Source: Homarus americanus
Taxonomy: Eukaryota > Arthropoda > Malacostraca > Decapoda > Nephropidae
Direction of reading: 5' to 3'
Assembly: GCF_018991925.1 (NCBI RefSeq)
Contig: NW_024736071.1
Location: 8,047,453-8,111,452 of the forward strand
Length of the DNA: 64,000 nucleotides
Below, piece after piece: positions 23,037 through 35,229 of the stretch. The notes under the pieces were generated by a model that was not told the origin of the DNA, searched no databases, and saw nothing but the letters and a program-made list of their open reading frames with translations. The position numbers and the translations under genes are program-made. The number at the start of each line of letters is the position of its first letter. Position 1 is the first letter of the stretch.

Positions 23037-26020
23037 AGGGTGTGTCATACGGAGGCGATTTTTTTTTTTTTGAGTTTGAAAAATCGGTCCATGGTATTAA
23101 TGATGTAGTTCTATGTGCAGAATCATGTGATATCTTCAGATTTGAAAAGTTTTCATTTTTTGCTAGGTAAATTTTAACTTGAAATCTTATGAAAATTCAG
23201 TATTCCCACCCTTTTACCAACACCACTAAATAGCTTATTTAAAGTAAAGTAAATGTATCAGGTTAATTTATTAGGATGAAAATGATCCAGAATAGTGAAA
23301 CGAATGATCTTACTAAATTTAATATTCCTTTAGAAAACAAAATCATCAAATACAAAAACCGGTTTTACTACTACGACCCGGTGTTGCTGCACACCATAGA
23401 GAACATGTCTTTCTTGCTTCTGTTTCTACTCATCACCTCCCTGCTGACCGCCTGAGCTCGGATGTAGCCTTCCCTCCTCTCCTGGCTGTACGTGACTGCT
23501 GGCCTCGCTCACTTGCTGTACACAGCTCTATACTCTGGGTGTCGCGAGGGGCCAGGCAGGGACATCATGGGGTTGTCCAGAAAGCTCTGGCTTGAACATT
23601 GGTGAGGCTGCAGGTAAGGGGCTCACTGCCAGCCTGGATGTTATCAGATCCTATGGAATCAGTTATAGTCTTCCCTGACCCTGAAGAATCGTCTGCTGAT
23701 TCATCATGCCCAGATCCTCTCATAAGTCTCATATCCAAGATCTTTTTGACTGCCACTCTTCTCTCCTCCTCATCCTTACTGCAGAGCATTGTCTGCAGAA
23801 CTGCCTCGGGATGAGCATACCAGGAAGATCTCCTCACAGTCTGCTTCACAATCTGAACAACCTTCCTTGGCTGACTCCTCAGGAGCTCAAGCTGGAAGAG
23901 AACATGCCTCGGACCTTCGGATAACGATGACTTGATCTTGGTGTTGAACCAATTTGGCAAGTAGACACTCACGATGAATTGGACAATAAGTCTCAGGTTG
24001 TGAAGCTGGTTCCCTTTCAGTTTATGATGAGCGACCCAAATTCTGCAGAACCTGAGAGCCGTTGTGAGCCACCTAGAATGTGAGATTGGACCTATCTGCA
24101 GGTAAGCAAGTCTATCAGGCATGACCCCAGTTTTGATGGCACTGCAAATCATGTAACCATAGTACTGGTCAGTACTCAGGTCGTCAATGACAGTATGTGC
24201 AAGCTCAACGAGTGGAGGGCCAACTGTGATTTTTTCAAAGCTCGGATTTATTTCTAACTCAGTGGCAGAGTCCAGCATCTTGCCAAGAGGACCAGACCAT
24301 CTGTTGTTTGAAAGAGTCTTGCCATCCAGCTCCTGGATCAGATGTCTGAGTGGCAACTCGTTGGTGTGGAGGTCACAAACAATCCAGGCCAGCTTCCTCC
24401 CAATCTTCCGCTCTATCCACTGTATGACCCCCCCTTGCCACCCTGTGTTCGTGTTGGTGCTGTCCCCTCCAATGGCCTGCAGGGTCTGGTCTACGTTCCT
24501 CTCTCTGAGCCAGTTCACAATGTTATCTGCCACTATCTCAGCTGGTTTCCTGATGTCATCTTTCTCTGGAGTGAAATGCCACAAATACTTCCCTCCTGGT
24601 TCACTGCAGCAGGAGTAGTGTTCCTCCTTCACCATGGCAGGGAACAACTTGTCAGAATCTCCAACTTTCATGAACACTTTAGTGTCATCCCTTCTCCCAT
24701 CAAAGAACAAACAATTGATTCCATTTTCTCTTATCCTTATCAAACTCCTCTTCTAGGTTACTGACAAGTTTCTCCTGAGCTCTCCTTACTTTGTTATGAT
24801 CTATCACCAGGTGAACATCATCAGGTGTTATCAAACCACCGTCAATCCAGGCAGCTGTTGCTATCTCTGCAGTTTCTCTGAGACCAGTGTGGTGTCGCAT
24901 GCTGGCCAGAGCTATGCTCGGATATCTTTCCTATTTCGAATCTTATGCCTGGAAGGTTTGGGATCATTATTTTCTGGGTTAGGGACAAAGTCACCATTCT
25001 CCTGGTCAGCACTCGGATCAGCCATGGGGAAGTCATTAAACTCTGAATCAGCTTGACTCCAATCATCGGCCTTTTTTACCTCACCCTGGGCCTTCTCAAG
25101 TCTCTTTTCCTCGGCAACTCTTCTCCTCTTCTGTCTCTCTGTGGCAGCCTCCTGTCTCTTGGACTCCGGAATATCTTGGCTAGAAATCATGAGAGCCCCT
25201 ATACTGCCAGTCTTCTCTCTCTGTGCTTTGACAAATGCCAGTTCGATCACAGGAATCTTCAGTTCACGCTTGCAAATACAGGAGATGTGGGCCTCGGATT
25301 TACAGTCACGATCGCATCCAAACTCAGGACAGAGAACAATTGGGCACTTGCAAGTAATTATGTCAAATAACTGGTCCAGTTGCTTGGCAAAGCTGTCCTT
25401 AACTGCAAGTTTTCCTCTCCCAAGAGAGATATCTCTTGCCTTTTCCCAACTGGCTAGCAGTCTCTCACTAATCTTCTTCTGACTTGTTATGACTGGAGGC
25501 TTGAACTGAGCGTTAGCCAGAGTGTACTGTGCCAAGACAGCTTTGGTCATATCACTGGCAATGTCTTTGTTTGTGTAAGTTCTTTGGTTCTTTTCACTGA
25601 TTTGCCTGATTAAAACACCGTATCTCAAAGCATCTCTCAATGTAGGCAACTCCGACTTCAGGAGCTCTCTCCCAGACCCAAGATAGTGACTGAGATGGCT
25701 GGATTTTTGGTTCCTCGTCCTGACACAAGCAGCCATCGCAAATATTATCAACTTATAAATGCATCAGAATCTGAAACAGAAAAAAATATTGTTAGTTGGG
25801 TTGTTAAAGAATGAAGTCAGAAAGCAATGTTCACTATTTAATTGTAATGCACAAATGCAGCTGTACGTTAGATTTTCGATAAATTTCACGCTAAAATTTA
25901 CCTAGCAAAAGGTTGCAAAATATTGAAACTGAAATTATTTTCTGTTTATATACACTAAAATCTACCAAAAAAGTGATGGGCCATTAGTTTTAGCTGATCT
26001 TCCCTCCTATGACACACCCT
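23037..26020 (-). mobile_element. DNA transposon with inverted ends and a novel-looking transposase candidate
   Basis: The left end reads AGGGTGTGTCATACGGAGG and the right end, on the reverse strand, AGGGTGTGTCATAGGAGG. A second matching block, TTTTGCTAGGTAAATTTTA and its neighbours, lies about 120 bp inside the left end (about 23157) and about 110 bp inside the right end (about 25892-25910), again inverted. The inverted ends were therefore probably about 160 bp and have decayed in the middle. A single long reverse-strand coding region fills the space between them. If the ends are GGGTGTGTC, both flanks carry TA next to the element (TTTA and TATT), so a TA duplication is possible; I see no 8-bp or TTAA duplication. 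Total length is about 2,984 bp. Confidence 0.82.
23565..25751 (-). pseudogene. Transposase-like protein, hAT-like core, two frameshifts
   Basis: Three consecutive reverse-strand frames read as one protein of about 730 residues. Segment 1 (25751-24912) starts at Met, more likely the sixth codon (MAACVRTR). It has SELPTLRDALRYG, then a Cys-rich cluster at about residues 135-165 (TCKCPIVLCPEFGC, CICKREL) and a charged Arg/Lys/Glu coiled stretch. Segment 2 (about 24905-24745) has SMRHHTGLRETAEIATAAW. Segment 3 (24743-23565) has CLFFDGRRDDTK, GGDSTNTNTGWQGG and VCDLHTNELPLRHL. Single-base shifts near 24920 and 24735 join the segments; no intron-like gap exists. A D-containing strand followed by C-x-x-H resembles the RNase H-fold core of hAT transposases (inference). 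I associate this pattern with uncharacterised, multi-copy predicted proteins in invertebrate genomes but can name no characterised member. The host element has inverted ends, which supports the transposase reading. The Ser/Asp-rich tail (about 23600-23720) may be disordered. Confidence 0.75.
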
Positions 26021-26545
26021 ATTATGGGACATGAATTTACTTTGATGTATAGTTTAACATAGGTATTACAATGTGTAATTATTTCGGCGTAATTAATATG
26101 ATGTTCGGTCACCAAATGTAGTAGGATAAGTATACCACAGAGCCAAGCATACCAACCCTCCCGAGACATCACGAGTTGCATTTAGCATTTGGGAATTCAT
26201 CGGACCCATCCTGGCAGAAACTCTTTGAGATACTGTGCAGTGAAAACACTATGCTCTGGTGTGTGTCAACACAGGACCAGCGTCACTAGTAACCATACAG
26301 TACCACCTGATCAAAAAGACAGCGTTCCCTGTGTAAGATGAAAACACAAGACGAGATGAATCTCCAACACGATGCAGTTTTGGTAAATATTAGAAAGTAG
26401 TAAAGTTTGAAATGAGACAATAAAAATCTCGCTTGTATGAACTTGATCCTAATGGAGGTTTAGCTTCTGTTTCGCGGTTGTCTGATTAGCTGTGAATTAT
26501 GTGAACATGACACTGGGGAAAAAATGAGGGCAATTAGTGATCGCC
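26021..26545. other. Unique spacer
   Basis: Single-copy sequence, nothing recognised. Confidence 0.6.
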
Positions 26546-26549
26546 ATGG

Positions 26550-26551
<2 letters not shown>

Positions 26552-26619
<68 letters not shown>
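26552..26619. repeat. (CA)n microsatellite
   Basis: About 33 CA units. Confidence 0.97.
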
Positions 26620-26621
<2 letters not shown>

Positions 26622-26705
26622 TATCAGCTAATATTATTCATGTGCTAAACAACTTTATTACAGGTTACAATAATTTGATATACTATCCAAGAGGTCCATT
26701 TCTTC

Positions 26706-26823
<118 letters not shown>

Positions 26824-26829
26824 TCGTTA

Positions 26830-27700
26830 TGATCCATTGTTTTCCGAGTTAGTGTGTTCAGTCGGACACACATGAATACTTTCCTTATCCAAATTTCCCC
26901 CCGTAGAGGCTAGAGGCGGCTACGGAGAAAGAGAATAAAAATACTATCAACGTGAAGAAAAACAAGAAAATAAACGAGATAACATCAGAGGAGACAATAA
27001 TAACAACAATACAAGAGGGTAGACAACAAAGAAATTGCCTCACTGCCTCACCTTTCCTCCGAACATTTCCAACACGTGAACTGTAATTCATCGATATACT
27101 CCTCAATTATTCATTCAAGTCAACAATTTGAATAGAAAATTTTCTCCAGCATTTTCTGAAACTATTACAACTTCACATCACCTCGCAGCTGACAACCTCG
27201 TTTGACATTCAACGTTAAAACAAGATGAGTTTTTCATTGCCAAAGAGAGAGAAAGAGAGGGAGAGAGAGAGTTAGTCTTGTACTATCATGTCGAATGTAA
27301 AATTTAGTCGAGTCGATCTAACAACTTTGAATAGTTAAGCCCCCGTCAACCTCCGGTCCACCTCAACAGCCCCCCCCCCATCCCCTCCCTCAACTCTCCC
27401 CACAAATCCTTCCCTCTCTTCCCTCAAGCTCGCTCGCCCCGTCATTGAATGTATGATGTATTGCCACAACGTAAGAATTTAGTTAATTTTCAATAATAAA
27501 TTACCTCCGGAGAAGTGCCTGAGTTGACTTAAGTATCCTTCATCCTCCGCTTCTTAAGAATAATACGGCGGGACCAATGAACTTTTTATATACATAAATA
27601 ATCTTCTTTTCTAGGGTAATGTTGTTCACCTGAGAAATAAAAAAAAACGAATAATTAGGCCTAAGGACCTCAACCTCAGCTTATTTCACCTAAAGATTAA
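26830..27700. other. Unique spacer
   Basis: No gene recognised. It contains a short GA-rich tract (about 27244-27271) and a C-rich stretch (27360-27420). Confidence 0.55.
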
Positions 27701-27701
27701 A

Positions 27702-27792
27702 CAACCTAACCTAACCTAACCCAACCTACCCTAACCCAACCTACCCTACCCTACCATACCCAAATCTAACCTAACCTAACCTAACCTAACCC
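27702..27792. repeat. Degenerate interstitial telomere-type (CCTAA)n
   Basis: CCTAA units with CCCAA, CCTAC and CCATAC variants in the middle and perfect units at both sides, ending in a run of C. Orientation is opposite to the tracts at 9077 and 11279. The interval to 28180 is unique apart from a short CT tract near 27980. Confidence 0.88.
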
Positions 27793-28179
27793 CCCCCCCC
27801 AAATAGTGTGAGGGTGATTAGTCTTTAGGTGAAATAAGCTTAAGAGATAATTTAAGGTGATGCCGAAAATAAACTTCAAGTGGAACCCATATTTAGTGAC
27901 GTCATGCGGCCTTGTGTTACTCTTTTTATGTTTACTCTTCATTATTTCCTCAAGCTACTCTAGACTGGCTGACTGATTTACTCTCTCTCTCTCTCTCTCT
28001 CCATCCCTATCTATCTATCTATCGATCAATCTATTTAAGGAGAAAAAAAATCCTACGGGATCATGCCAGTGAGAGTCTCCCACACAGGAAATGAATAGAA
28101 GAAAAAATGATCACAGAAACGAGCTGAGATCAAGGCCAGTGCTGAGAATGTGAGAATTAGTGCATTGTATGAGTAACAG

Positions 28180-30530
28180 TGCGTCTGTGTTGGTGAGTTA
28201 CAGTGTATGTATGTTCTGTGAGTTACAGTGTATGTATGTTATGTGAGTTACAGTGTATCTATGTTATGTGAGTTACAGTGTATCTATGTTATGTGAGTTA
28301 TAGTGTATGTATGCTATGTGAGCTACAGTGTATGTATGATATGTGAGTTACTGTGTATGTATGTTTGTGAGTTACCGTGTACGTATGATATGTGAGTTAC
28401 TGTGCATGTACGTTTGTGAGTTACAGTGTATGTATGACATGCAAGTTACTGTATATGTATGTTTGTGAGTTACAGTGTATGTATGATATGTGAGTTACAG
28501 TGTACAGTGTATCTATGTTTTGTGAATTACAGTGTTACGTTGTGAGTTAGTGTATCTATGTTATGTGAGTTACAGTGTATCTATGTTATGTTAGTTACAC
28601 TGTATTTATGATATGGGAGTTACCGTGTATCATGTTATGTGAGTTAGAGTGTATCAATATTTTGTGAGTTATAGTGTAGCTACCCTATGTGAATTACACT
28701 GTATCAATGTTATGTGAGTTACAGTGTATCTGTTATGTGAGTTACAGTGTATCTGTTACGTGAGTTACAGTATATCTGTTATGTGAGTTGCAGTGAATCT
28801 GTTATGTGATTTATATTGTATCTGTTATGTGAGTTACAGTGTATCTGTTATGTGAGTTACAGTGTATCTGTTATTTGAGTTGCAGTGTATCTGTTATGTG
28901 AGTTACAGTGTGTCTGTTATGTGAGTTACGTGTATCTGTTATGTGAGTTGCAGTGTATCTGTTATGTGAGTTGCAGTGAATCTGTTATGTGATTTATATT
29001 GTATCTGTTATGTGAGTTACAGTGTATCTGTTATGTGAGTTACAGTGTGTCTGTTATGTGAGTTACAGTGTATCTGTTATGTGAGTTACAGTGTATCTGT
29101 TATGTGAGTTACAGTGTATCTGTTATGTGAGTTACAGTGTATCTGTTATGTGAGTTACAGTGTATCTGTTATGTGAGTTATAGTGTATCTGTTATGTGAG
29201 TTACAGTGTATCTGTTATGTGAGTTACAGTGTATCTGCTATGTGAGTTACAGTGTATCTGTTATGTGAGTTACAGTGTATCTGTTATGTGAGTTACAGTG
29301 TATCTGCTATGTGAGTTACAGTGTATCTGTTATGTGAGTTGCAGTGTATCTGTTATGTGAGTTGCAGTGTATCTGTTATGTGAGTTACAGTGTATCTGTT
29401 ATGTGAGTTACAGTGTATCTGTTATGTGAGTTATAGTGTATCTGTTATGTGAGTTACAGTGTATCTGTTATGTGAGTTACAGTGTATCTGTTATGTGAGT
29501 TACAGTGTATCTGTTATGTGAGTTACAGTGTATCTGTTATGTGATTAGGTGTATCATATTATGTGAGTTATATTACTACTATGTGATTACACTGTATCTG
29601 TTATGTGAGTTACAGTGTATCTGTTATGTGAGTTACAGTGTATCTGTTACGTGAGTTAGTATATCTGTTATGTGAGTTGCAGTGAATCTGTTATGTGAGT
29701 TATTGTTCTGTATGGAGTTACAGTGTAGCTGTTATGTGAGTTACAGTGTATCTGTTATGTGAGTTACAGTGAATCTGTTATGTGAGTTATATTGTATCTG
29801 TTATGTGAGTTACAGTGTAGCTGTTATGTGAGTTACAGTGTGTGTGTGTATCTGTTATGTGAGTTATATTATGTTATGGTTACAGTGTAGCTGTTATGTG
29901 AGTTACAGTGTATCTGTTATGTGGTTGCAGTGATCTGTTTGAGTTATATTGTATCTGTATGTGAGTTAAGTGTTCTGTTATGTGTTAGTGTATCTGATAT
30001 GTAGTTACAGTGTATCTGATATGTGAGTTACAGTGTATCTGTTATGTGAGTTACAGTGTATCTGTATATGTGAGTTACAGTGTATCTGATATGTGAGTTA
30101 CAGTGTATCTGTTATGTGAGTTAAGTGTTCTGTTTTTACGTTATTGTTACAGTGTATCTGATATGTGAGTTACAGTTATTGTATGAGTTACAGTGTATCT
30201 GTATGTGAGTTACAGTGTATCTGATATTGAGTTACAGTGTATCTGTGTTTTATCTGTTATGAGTTCATATCTGTTATGTGAGTTACAGTGTATCTGTTAT
30301 GTGAGTTATATTGTATCTGTTATGTGAGTTAGTGTAGCTGTTATGTGAGTTACAGTGTATCTGTTATGTGAGTTGTGTATCTGTTATGTGGTTACAGTGT
30401 ATCTGTTATGTGAGTTACAGTGTTTTTTGGTTATAGTGTATCTGTTATGTGAGTTACAGTGTATCTGTTTTGAGTTACAGTGTATCTGTTATGTGAGTTA
30501 TAGTGAATTAAGTTATGTGAATTTCATGTA
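28180..30530. repeat. 23-bp minisatellite (about 2.35 kb)
   Basis: Core unit TGTTATGTGAGTTACAGTGT plus ATC, 23 bp. The left 500 bp use longer 26-28-bp variants containing GTATGTATG; the middle (about 28720-29540) is nearly perfect; the right third (29540-30480) has many partial units with internal deletions. About 95 copies in all. No coding capacity is claimed. Confidence 0.95.
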
Positions 30531-30534
30531 CCAT

Positions 30535-31510
30535 TAGTAGTAGTAGCAGCAGTAGTTGCGTACCTCAGTTAAAACAAAGGCGCTGTGAGCTAATAACCAC
30601 AACGTACACCCCTTTATGACAAGTGTTAACAAGGTACTGTACAATAAACAAGTACAGCTACAACATACAGTTCAATAAACATGAACATCAGTAACAACAA
30701 CAACACCACACAAAACATATACAACAAATAAACATAAACACAACAAAATCAACAAGATATTATAAGGTAATGTTGTCGCACTCACTCTTACCAAGTTCCG
30801 TTTACTTTACTTAAAACAAAGGATGATGATTTATAATGGACAATAAATGAGAGAATACTAGCTGAGGAGTAATAAAAAGATAAGTAAGAAAAAAAGACGC
30901 ACGAGAAATGGAAATCTGATTGATTGTTTATTTACATATGATAGCATTAATAATTCAGATTTTATTTGCATTTGATTTACAATCAATTTATTTCAGTGGC
31001 GTGCGTCAGGGACTCACTATTTAGAATAACTGATTAAGTTTCTGCAATAACTTATTCCAAACACATCACCAGGATTTTAACGAAGCTTCCTATTTATTGA
31101 AAAAAATACATCGCAGCAAGCGCGCACAGCGAAGAATAAAAGTGATTATTTTTATTTTCCTACAAACTGCAGATCTTGTATATAAAATAACCCATAAAAT
31201 ATCGTGACTAGAGACAAGTGTGTAACACCTGCCTCTGTTTACTCAGTGTAGTAAAATAAACCAGGTTTTGTCTAAACTCTCAGCAAATATACAATAACAG
31301 AGTCGGGGTCTTAATATCTCTATCTCTTCATTTTCATACTAAATCAGTACTTTGTCTTCAATAAATACAAATGTAGTAACAGCTGGCGTCAACCAAATGA
31401 GTGATCGCAGCAATAATATTTACAGAAGTTCAATGAATAATTATCTGTGCTGACAATGACAAATATGACTGTCTTATCTGCAGGAAATGACTTGTCAGTT
31501 TGTCAGTCTT
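30535..31510. other. AT-rich unique spacer
   Basis: Starts with a short AGT/AGC run; otherwise AT-rich single-copy sequence without a recognised gene. Confidence 0.55.
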
Positions 31511-31514
31511 ATTG

Positions 31515-31515
<1 letters not shown>

Positions 31516-31571
<56 letters not shown>
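31516..31571. repeat. (CA)n microsatellite
   Basis: About 28 CA units, followed by a pyrimidine-rich stretch (31620-31900) with CTCC motifs. Confidence 0.97.
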
Positions 31572-31573
<2 letters not shown>

Positions 31574-31939
31574 AAACGCAGTCGCATGTACACATACATC
31601 TAAACACATACTATTAATTATCTCGCCTCTCTCCACCCACCCCGTCTCTCTCTCCTCCCTCCTTCTCCCTTCCTACTATCCTACTCACCTTCCCTCCCTC
31701 CCTCTTGCTTATTTCAACATGCACTAAACTTCACTCTCCTTCCTCCTCCTCCTTCTTTTCCTCCATCCCACCTTCTATGCCACTAACCACCTCCATCGCT
31801 TCTCATACGCTCCCTCCTTCTATGCCCTCTTCATCATGCTCTCCATTATTGCCAACTCTCTCTCTTCCTATCGTTCTTCTACCCTCTCCCGTCCTACTAT
31901 CTACACGTGGTCCTAACCTTCATTTCATTGCCCAAAGAA

Positions 31940-32330
31940 GTACTCGATGACACACATATAACCATCAGATGAACACCACCTCACACAGACTATCGCTACA
32001 GAAGGCTCACTCTTTGCAAGGGAGACAGATTCAACAACTCCGTATCTACTCTACAAAGTGAACTAGTTACCACACTCACTATTCCCAAACTTGTAATGGT
32101 CACTATAACAGTCAGTCTCACCATCTCTGACTCCCTATCCTCATTACTTGCTCTTAACGCCCCCCAACTCAAAGGTACCACACACATACTTGTCTTTAAA
32201 GTCAGATACATATAAGTATTTCTCACTGGGAATCAAAATTCAATCGTGTGGATTCCTTTCACTCAGATTCCCCAAAGACCAACTGAGAAATGTCCCAGCT
32301 AACCTTACACAGCTAACCTTACACTAAATA
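31940..32330 (+). pseudogene. LINE RNase H relic
   Basis: The + strand reads ATEGSL near 31993, then after a frameshift LQSELVTTLTI, SLTISDSLSSLLALN and IVWIPF. These align in order with YTDGS, LQIELFAILTA, ISDSLSSPLILDTLN and LLWIPSH of the LINE at 18826-20620. It is a short, frameshifted fragment with no RT nearby. It points to a second, more divergent copy of the same RNase H-bearing LINE type. Confidence 0.65.
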
Positions 32331-32487
32331 CTGTGGAGTAAGTTGACTCTGACTAGTTAAACAAGTCTCTGATATTGTAAACTAGTGTAAACAAGCACTG
32401 GTCTATTTATTGATCCCCAATCAGGAAATGTGTCCAATAAAACACAGTGATAAAACAAATAACAAGGTCAGACGTTTTCTCTCCCAA

Positions 32488-34690
32488 CAGTATGGCCCCC
32501 GGACAGTATGGCCCTCTGACAGTATGGCCCTCTGACAGTATGGCCCCCTGACAGTATGGCCCTCTGACAGTATGGCCCCCTGACAGTATGGCCCTCTGAC
32601 AGTATGGCCCTCTGACAGTGTGGCCCCTGACAGTATGGCCCTCTGACATTGACAGTGGCCCTCCGTATGGCCCTCTGACAGTGGCCCTCTGACAGTGTGG
32701 CCCTCTGACAGTATGGCCCTCTGACAGTATGGCCCCCTGACAGTATGGCCCTCTGACAGTATGGCCCTCTGACAGTGCCCCTCTGACAGTATGGCCCTCT
32801 GACAGTATGGCCCTCTGACAGTGATTTCAGTGGCTGACAGTATGGCCCTCTGACAGTATGGCCCTGCTAGATATGGCCTCTGACAGTATGGCCCCCGACA
32901 GTATGGCCCTCTGACAGTATGGCCCTCTGACAGTATGGCCCTCTGAGGTGGCCTCTGACAGTGCCTGACAGTATGGCTCTCTGACAGTATGGCCCCTGAC
33001 AGTGGGCCCTCTGACAGTATGGCCTCTGACGGTATGGCTCTGACAGTATAGCCCTCTGACAGTATGACCCGCTGACAGTATGGCCTCTGACAGTATGGCC
33101 CCCCTGACAGTGGCCTCTGACAGTATGGCCCCTCTGACAATGGCCCTCTGACAGTATAGCCTCTGACAGTATGGCCCGCTGACAGTATGGCCTCTGACAG
33201 TATGGCCTCTGGCAGTATGGCCCCCTGACAGTATGGGCCTCTGACAGTATGGCTGACAGTATGGCCCTCTGACAGTATGGCCCCTCGACAGTATGGCCCC
33301 TGTTGTATGGCCCTCTGACAGTATGGCCTGACGGTAGCCTTTCAGAAGTATGGCCCTCTGACAGTATGGCCCTGACAGTATGGCCCTCTGACAGTATGGC
33401 CCCTGACAGTATGGCCCTCTGACAGTATGTCCTCGACAGTATGGCCCTCTGACAGTATAGCCCTCTGACAGTATGACCCCTGACAGTATGGCCCTCTGAC
33501 AGTATAGCCCTCTGACAGTATGGCCCTCTGACAGTATGGCCTCTGACAGTATGGCCCCTGACAGTATGGCCCTCTGACAGTATGGCCCCCTGACAGTATG
33601 GCCCTCTGACAGTATAGCCCTCTGACAGTATGGCCTCTGTGACAGTATGGCCCTCTGACAGTATAGCCCTCTATGACCCGCTGACAGTATTGCTCTCTGG
33701 TATGGCTGACAGTATGGCCCTCTGACAGTATGGCCCTCTGACAGTATGGCCCTGTGAGGTATAGCCCTCTGACAGTATGACCCGCTGACAGTATGGCCCT
33801 CTGACAGTATGGCCCTCTGACAGTATGGCCCTCTGACAGTATAGCCCTCTGACAGTATGACCCGCTGACAGTATGGCCTCTGACAGTATGGCCCCTCTGA
33901 CAGTGGCCCCTGACAGTATGGCCCTCTGACAGTATGGCCCCCTGACAGTATGGCCCTCTGACAGTATGGCCTCTGACAGTATGGCCCTCTGACAGTATGG
34001 CCCTCAGTAGCCCTCTGACAGTAGCCCTCTGACAGTATGGCCTCTGACAGTATAGCCCTCTGACAGTATGACCCGCTGACAGTATTGCTCTCTGACAGTA
34101 TGCTGACAGTATGGCCCTCTGACAGTATGGCCCTGTGACAGTATGGCCCTGTGACAGTATAGCCCTCTGACAGTATGACCCGCTGACAGTATGGCCTCTG
34201 ACAGTATGGCCCTTTGACAGTATAGCCCTCTGACAGTATGACCCGCTGACAGTATTGTTCTCTGACAGTATGACCCTCTGACAGTATGACCTTCTGACAG
34301 TATGACCCGCTGACAGTATGGCCCTCTGACAGTATGGCCCTCTGACAGTATAGCCCTCTGACAGTATGGCCCGCTGACAGTATGGCCCTCTGACAGTATG
34401 TCCCTCTGACAGTATGGCCCTCTGACAGTCTGACCCGCTGACAGTATGGCCCTCTGACAGTGGCCTCTGACAGTATAGCCCTCTGACAGTATGGCCCGCT
34501 GACAGTATGGCCCTCTGACAGTATGACCCTCTGACAGTATGACCTTCTGACAGTATGACCTTCTGACGGTATGACCCTCTGACAGTATGACCTTCTGACA
34601 GTATGGCCCTCTGACAGTATGACCCTCTGACAGTATGACCCTCTGACAGTATGACCCTCTGACAGTATAGCCTTCTAACAGTATGACCCT
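32488..34690. repeat. 16-bp minisatellite (about 2.2 kb)
   Basis: Unit CCCTCTGACAGTATGG, about 135 copies with substitutions (GACCCGCTGACAG, ATAGCC) and partial deletions. On the reverse strand all three frames of the unit give the same stop-free 16-residue cycle (RAILSEGHTVRGPYCQ), which explains long open frames of up to 469 codons without any need for selection. Confidence 0.96.
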
Positions 34691-34699
34691 CTGACAGAA

Positions 34700-34858
34700 G
34701 TGAATACAAAATGTAAAGTATGTGGACAGAAATGTTGATACACGAGAGCATTATGATTCAGACTGTGAAAGCCCCTGAGAGACAGGTCTAAGTATAGCCT
34801 TTTCTTTAATGGGAAGACAGGTGACATCCTTAGGTTACTCCCCACAGCCCGCGGCAAA
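34700..34858. other. Short spacer
   Basis: Unique sequence between two arrays; nothing recognised. Confidence 0.6.
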
Positions 34859-34861
34859 GAT

Positions 34862-34974
34862 ATATAACAAATAAATAATAAATAATATATATGTAACAAA
34901 TAAATAAATAAATAAATAACACGAATAAATAAATAAATAAACATATAACATGAATAAATAAATAAATAAGTAAA

Positions 34975-35006
<32 letters not shown>

Positions 35007-35011
35007 GTAAA

Positions 35012-35063
<52 letters not shown>

Positions 35064-35072
35064 ATTACAAAA

Positions 35073-35111
<39 letters not shown>

Positions 35112-35172
35112 AAAAAACATAGAAAAAATAAATACATAAATAAATAAATAATAAATAAATAAATAAATAAAT
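34862..35172. repeat. (AAAT)n microsatellite
   Basis: About 300 bp of AAAT/TAAA tetranucleotide repeat with a few imperfections. Confidence 0.97.
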
Positions 35173-35229
35173 TCCATCATCCTCATCAACACCTCCAACA
35201 CCCTCCATCCCGATATCCTCTCACCTCCC

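Noticed and set aside
24187..24764. Two + strand open frames (143 and 140 codons)
   Set aside because: They are antisense to the transposase-like protein, which has recognisable conserved blocks.
25053..25482. + strand open frames of 105 and 113 codons
   Set aside because: Also antisense shadows of the transposase-like coding region.
28180..30530. CRISPR array
   Set aside because: Units are contiguous with no unique spacers; also the sequence is eukaryotic. The same applies to the arrays at 55153 and 32488.
33342..34751. 469-codon reverse-strand frame of ILSEGHTVRGPYCQ repeats
   Set aside because: The 16-bp repeat gives the same stop-free peptide in all frames, so length is not evidence of coding.
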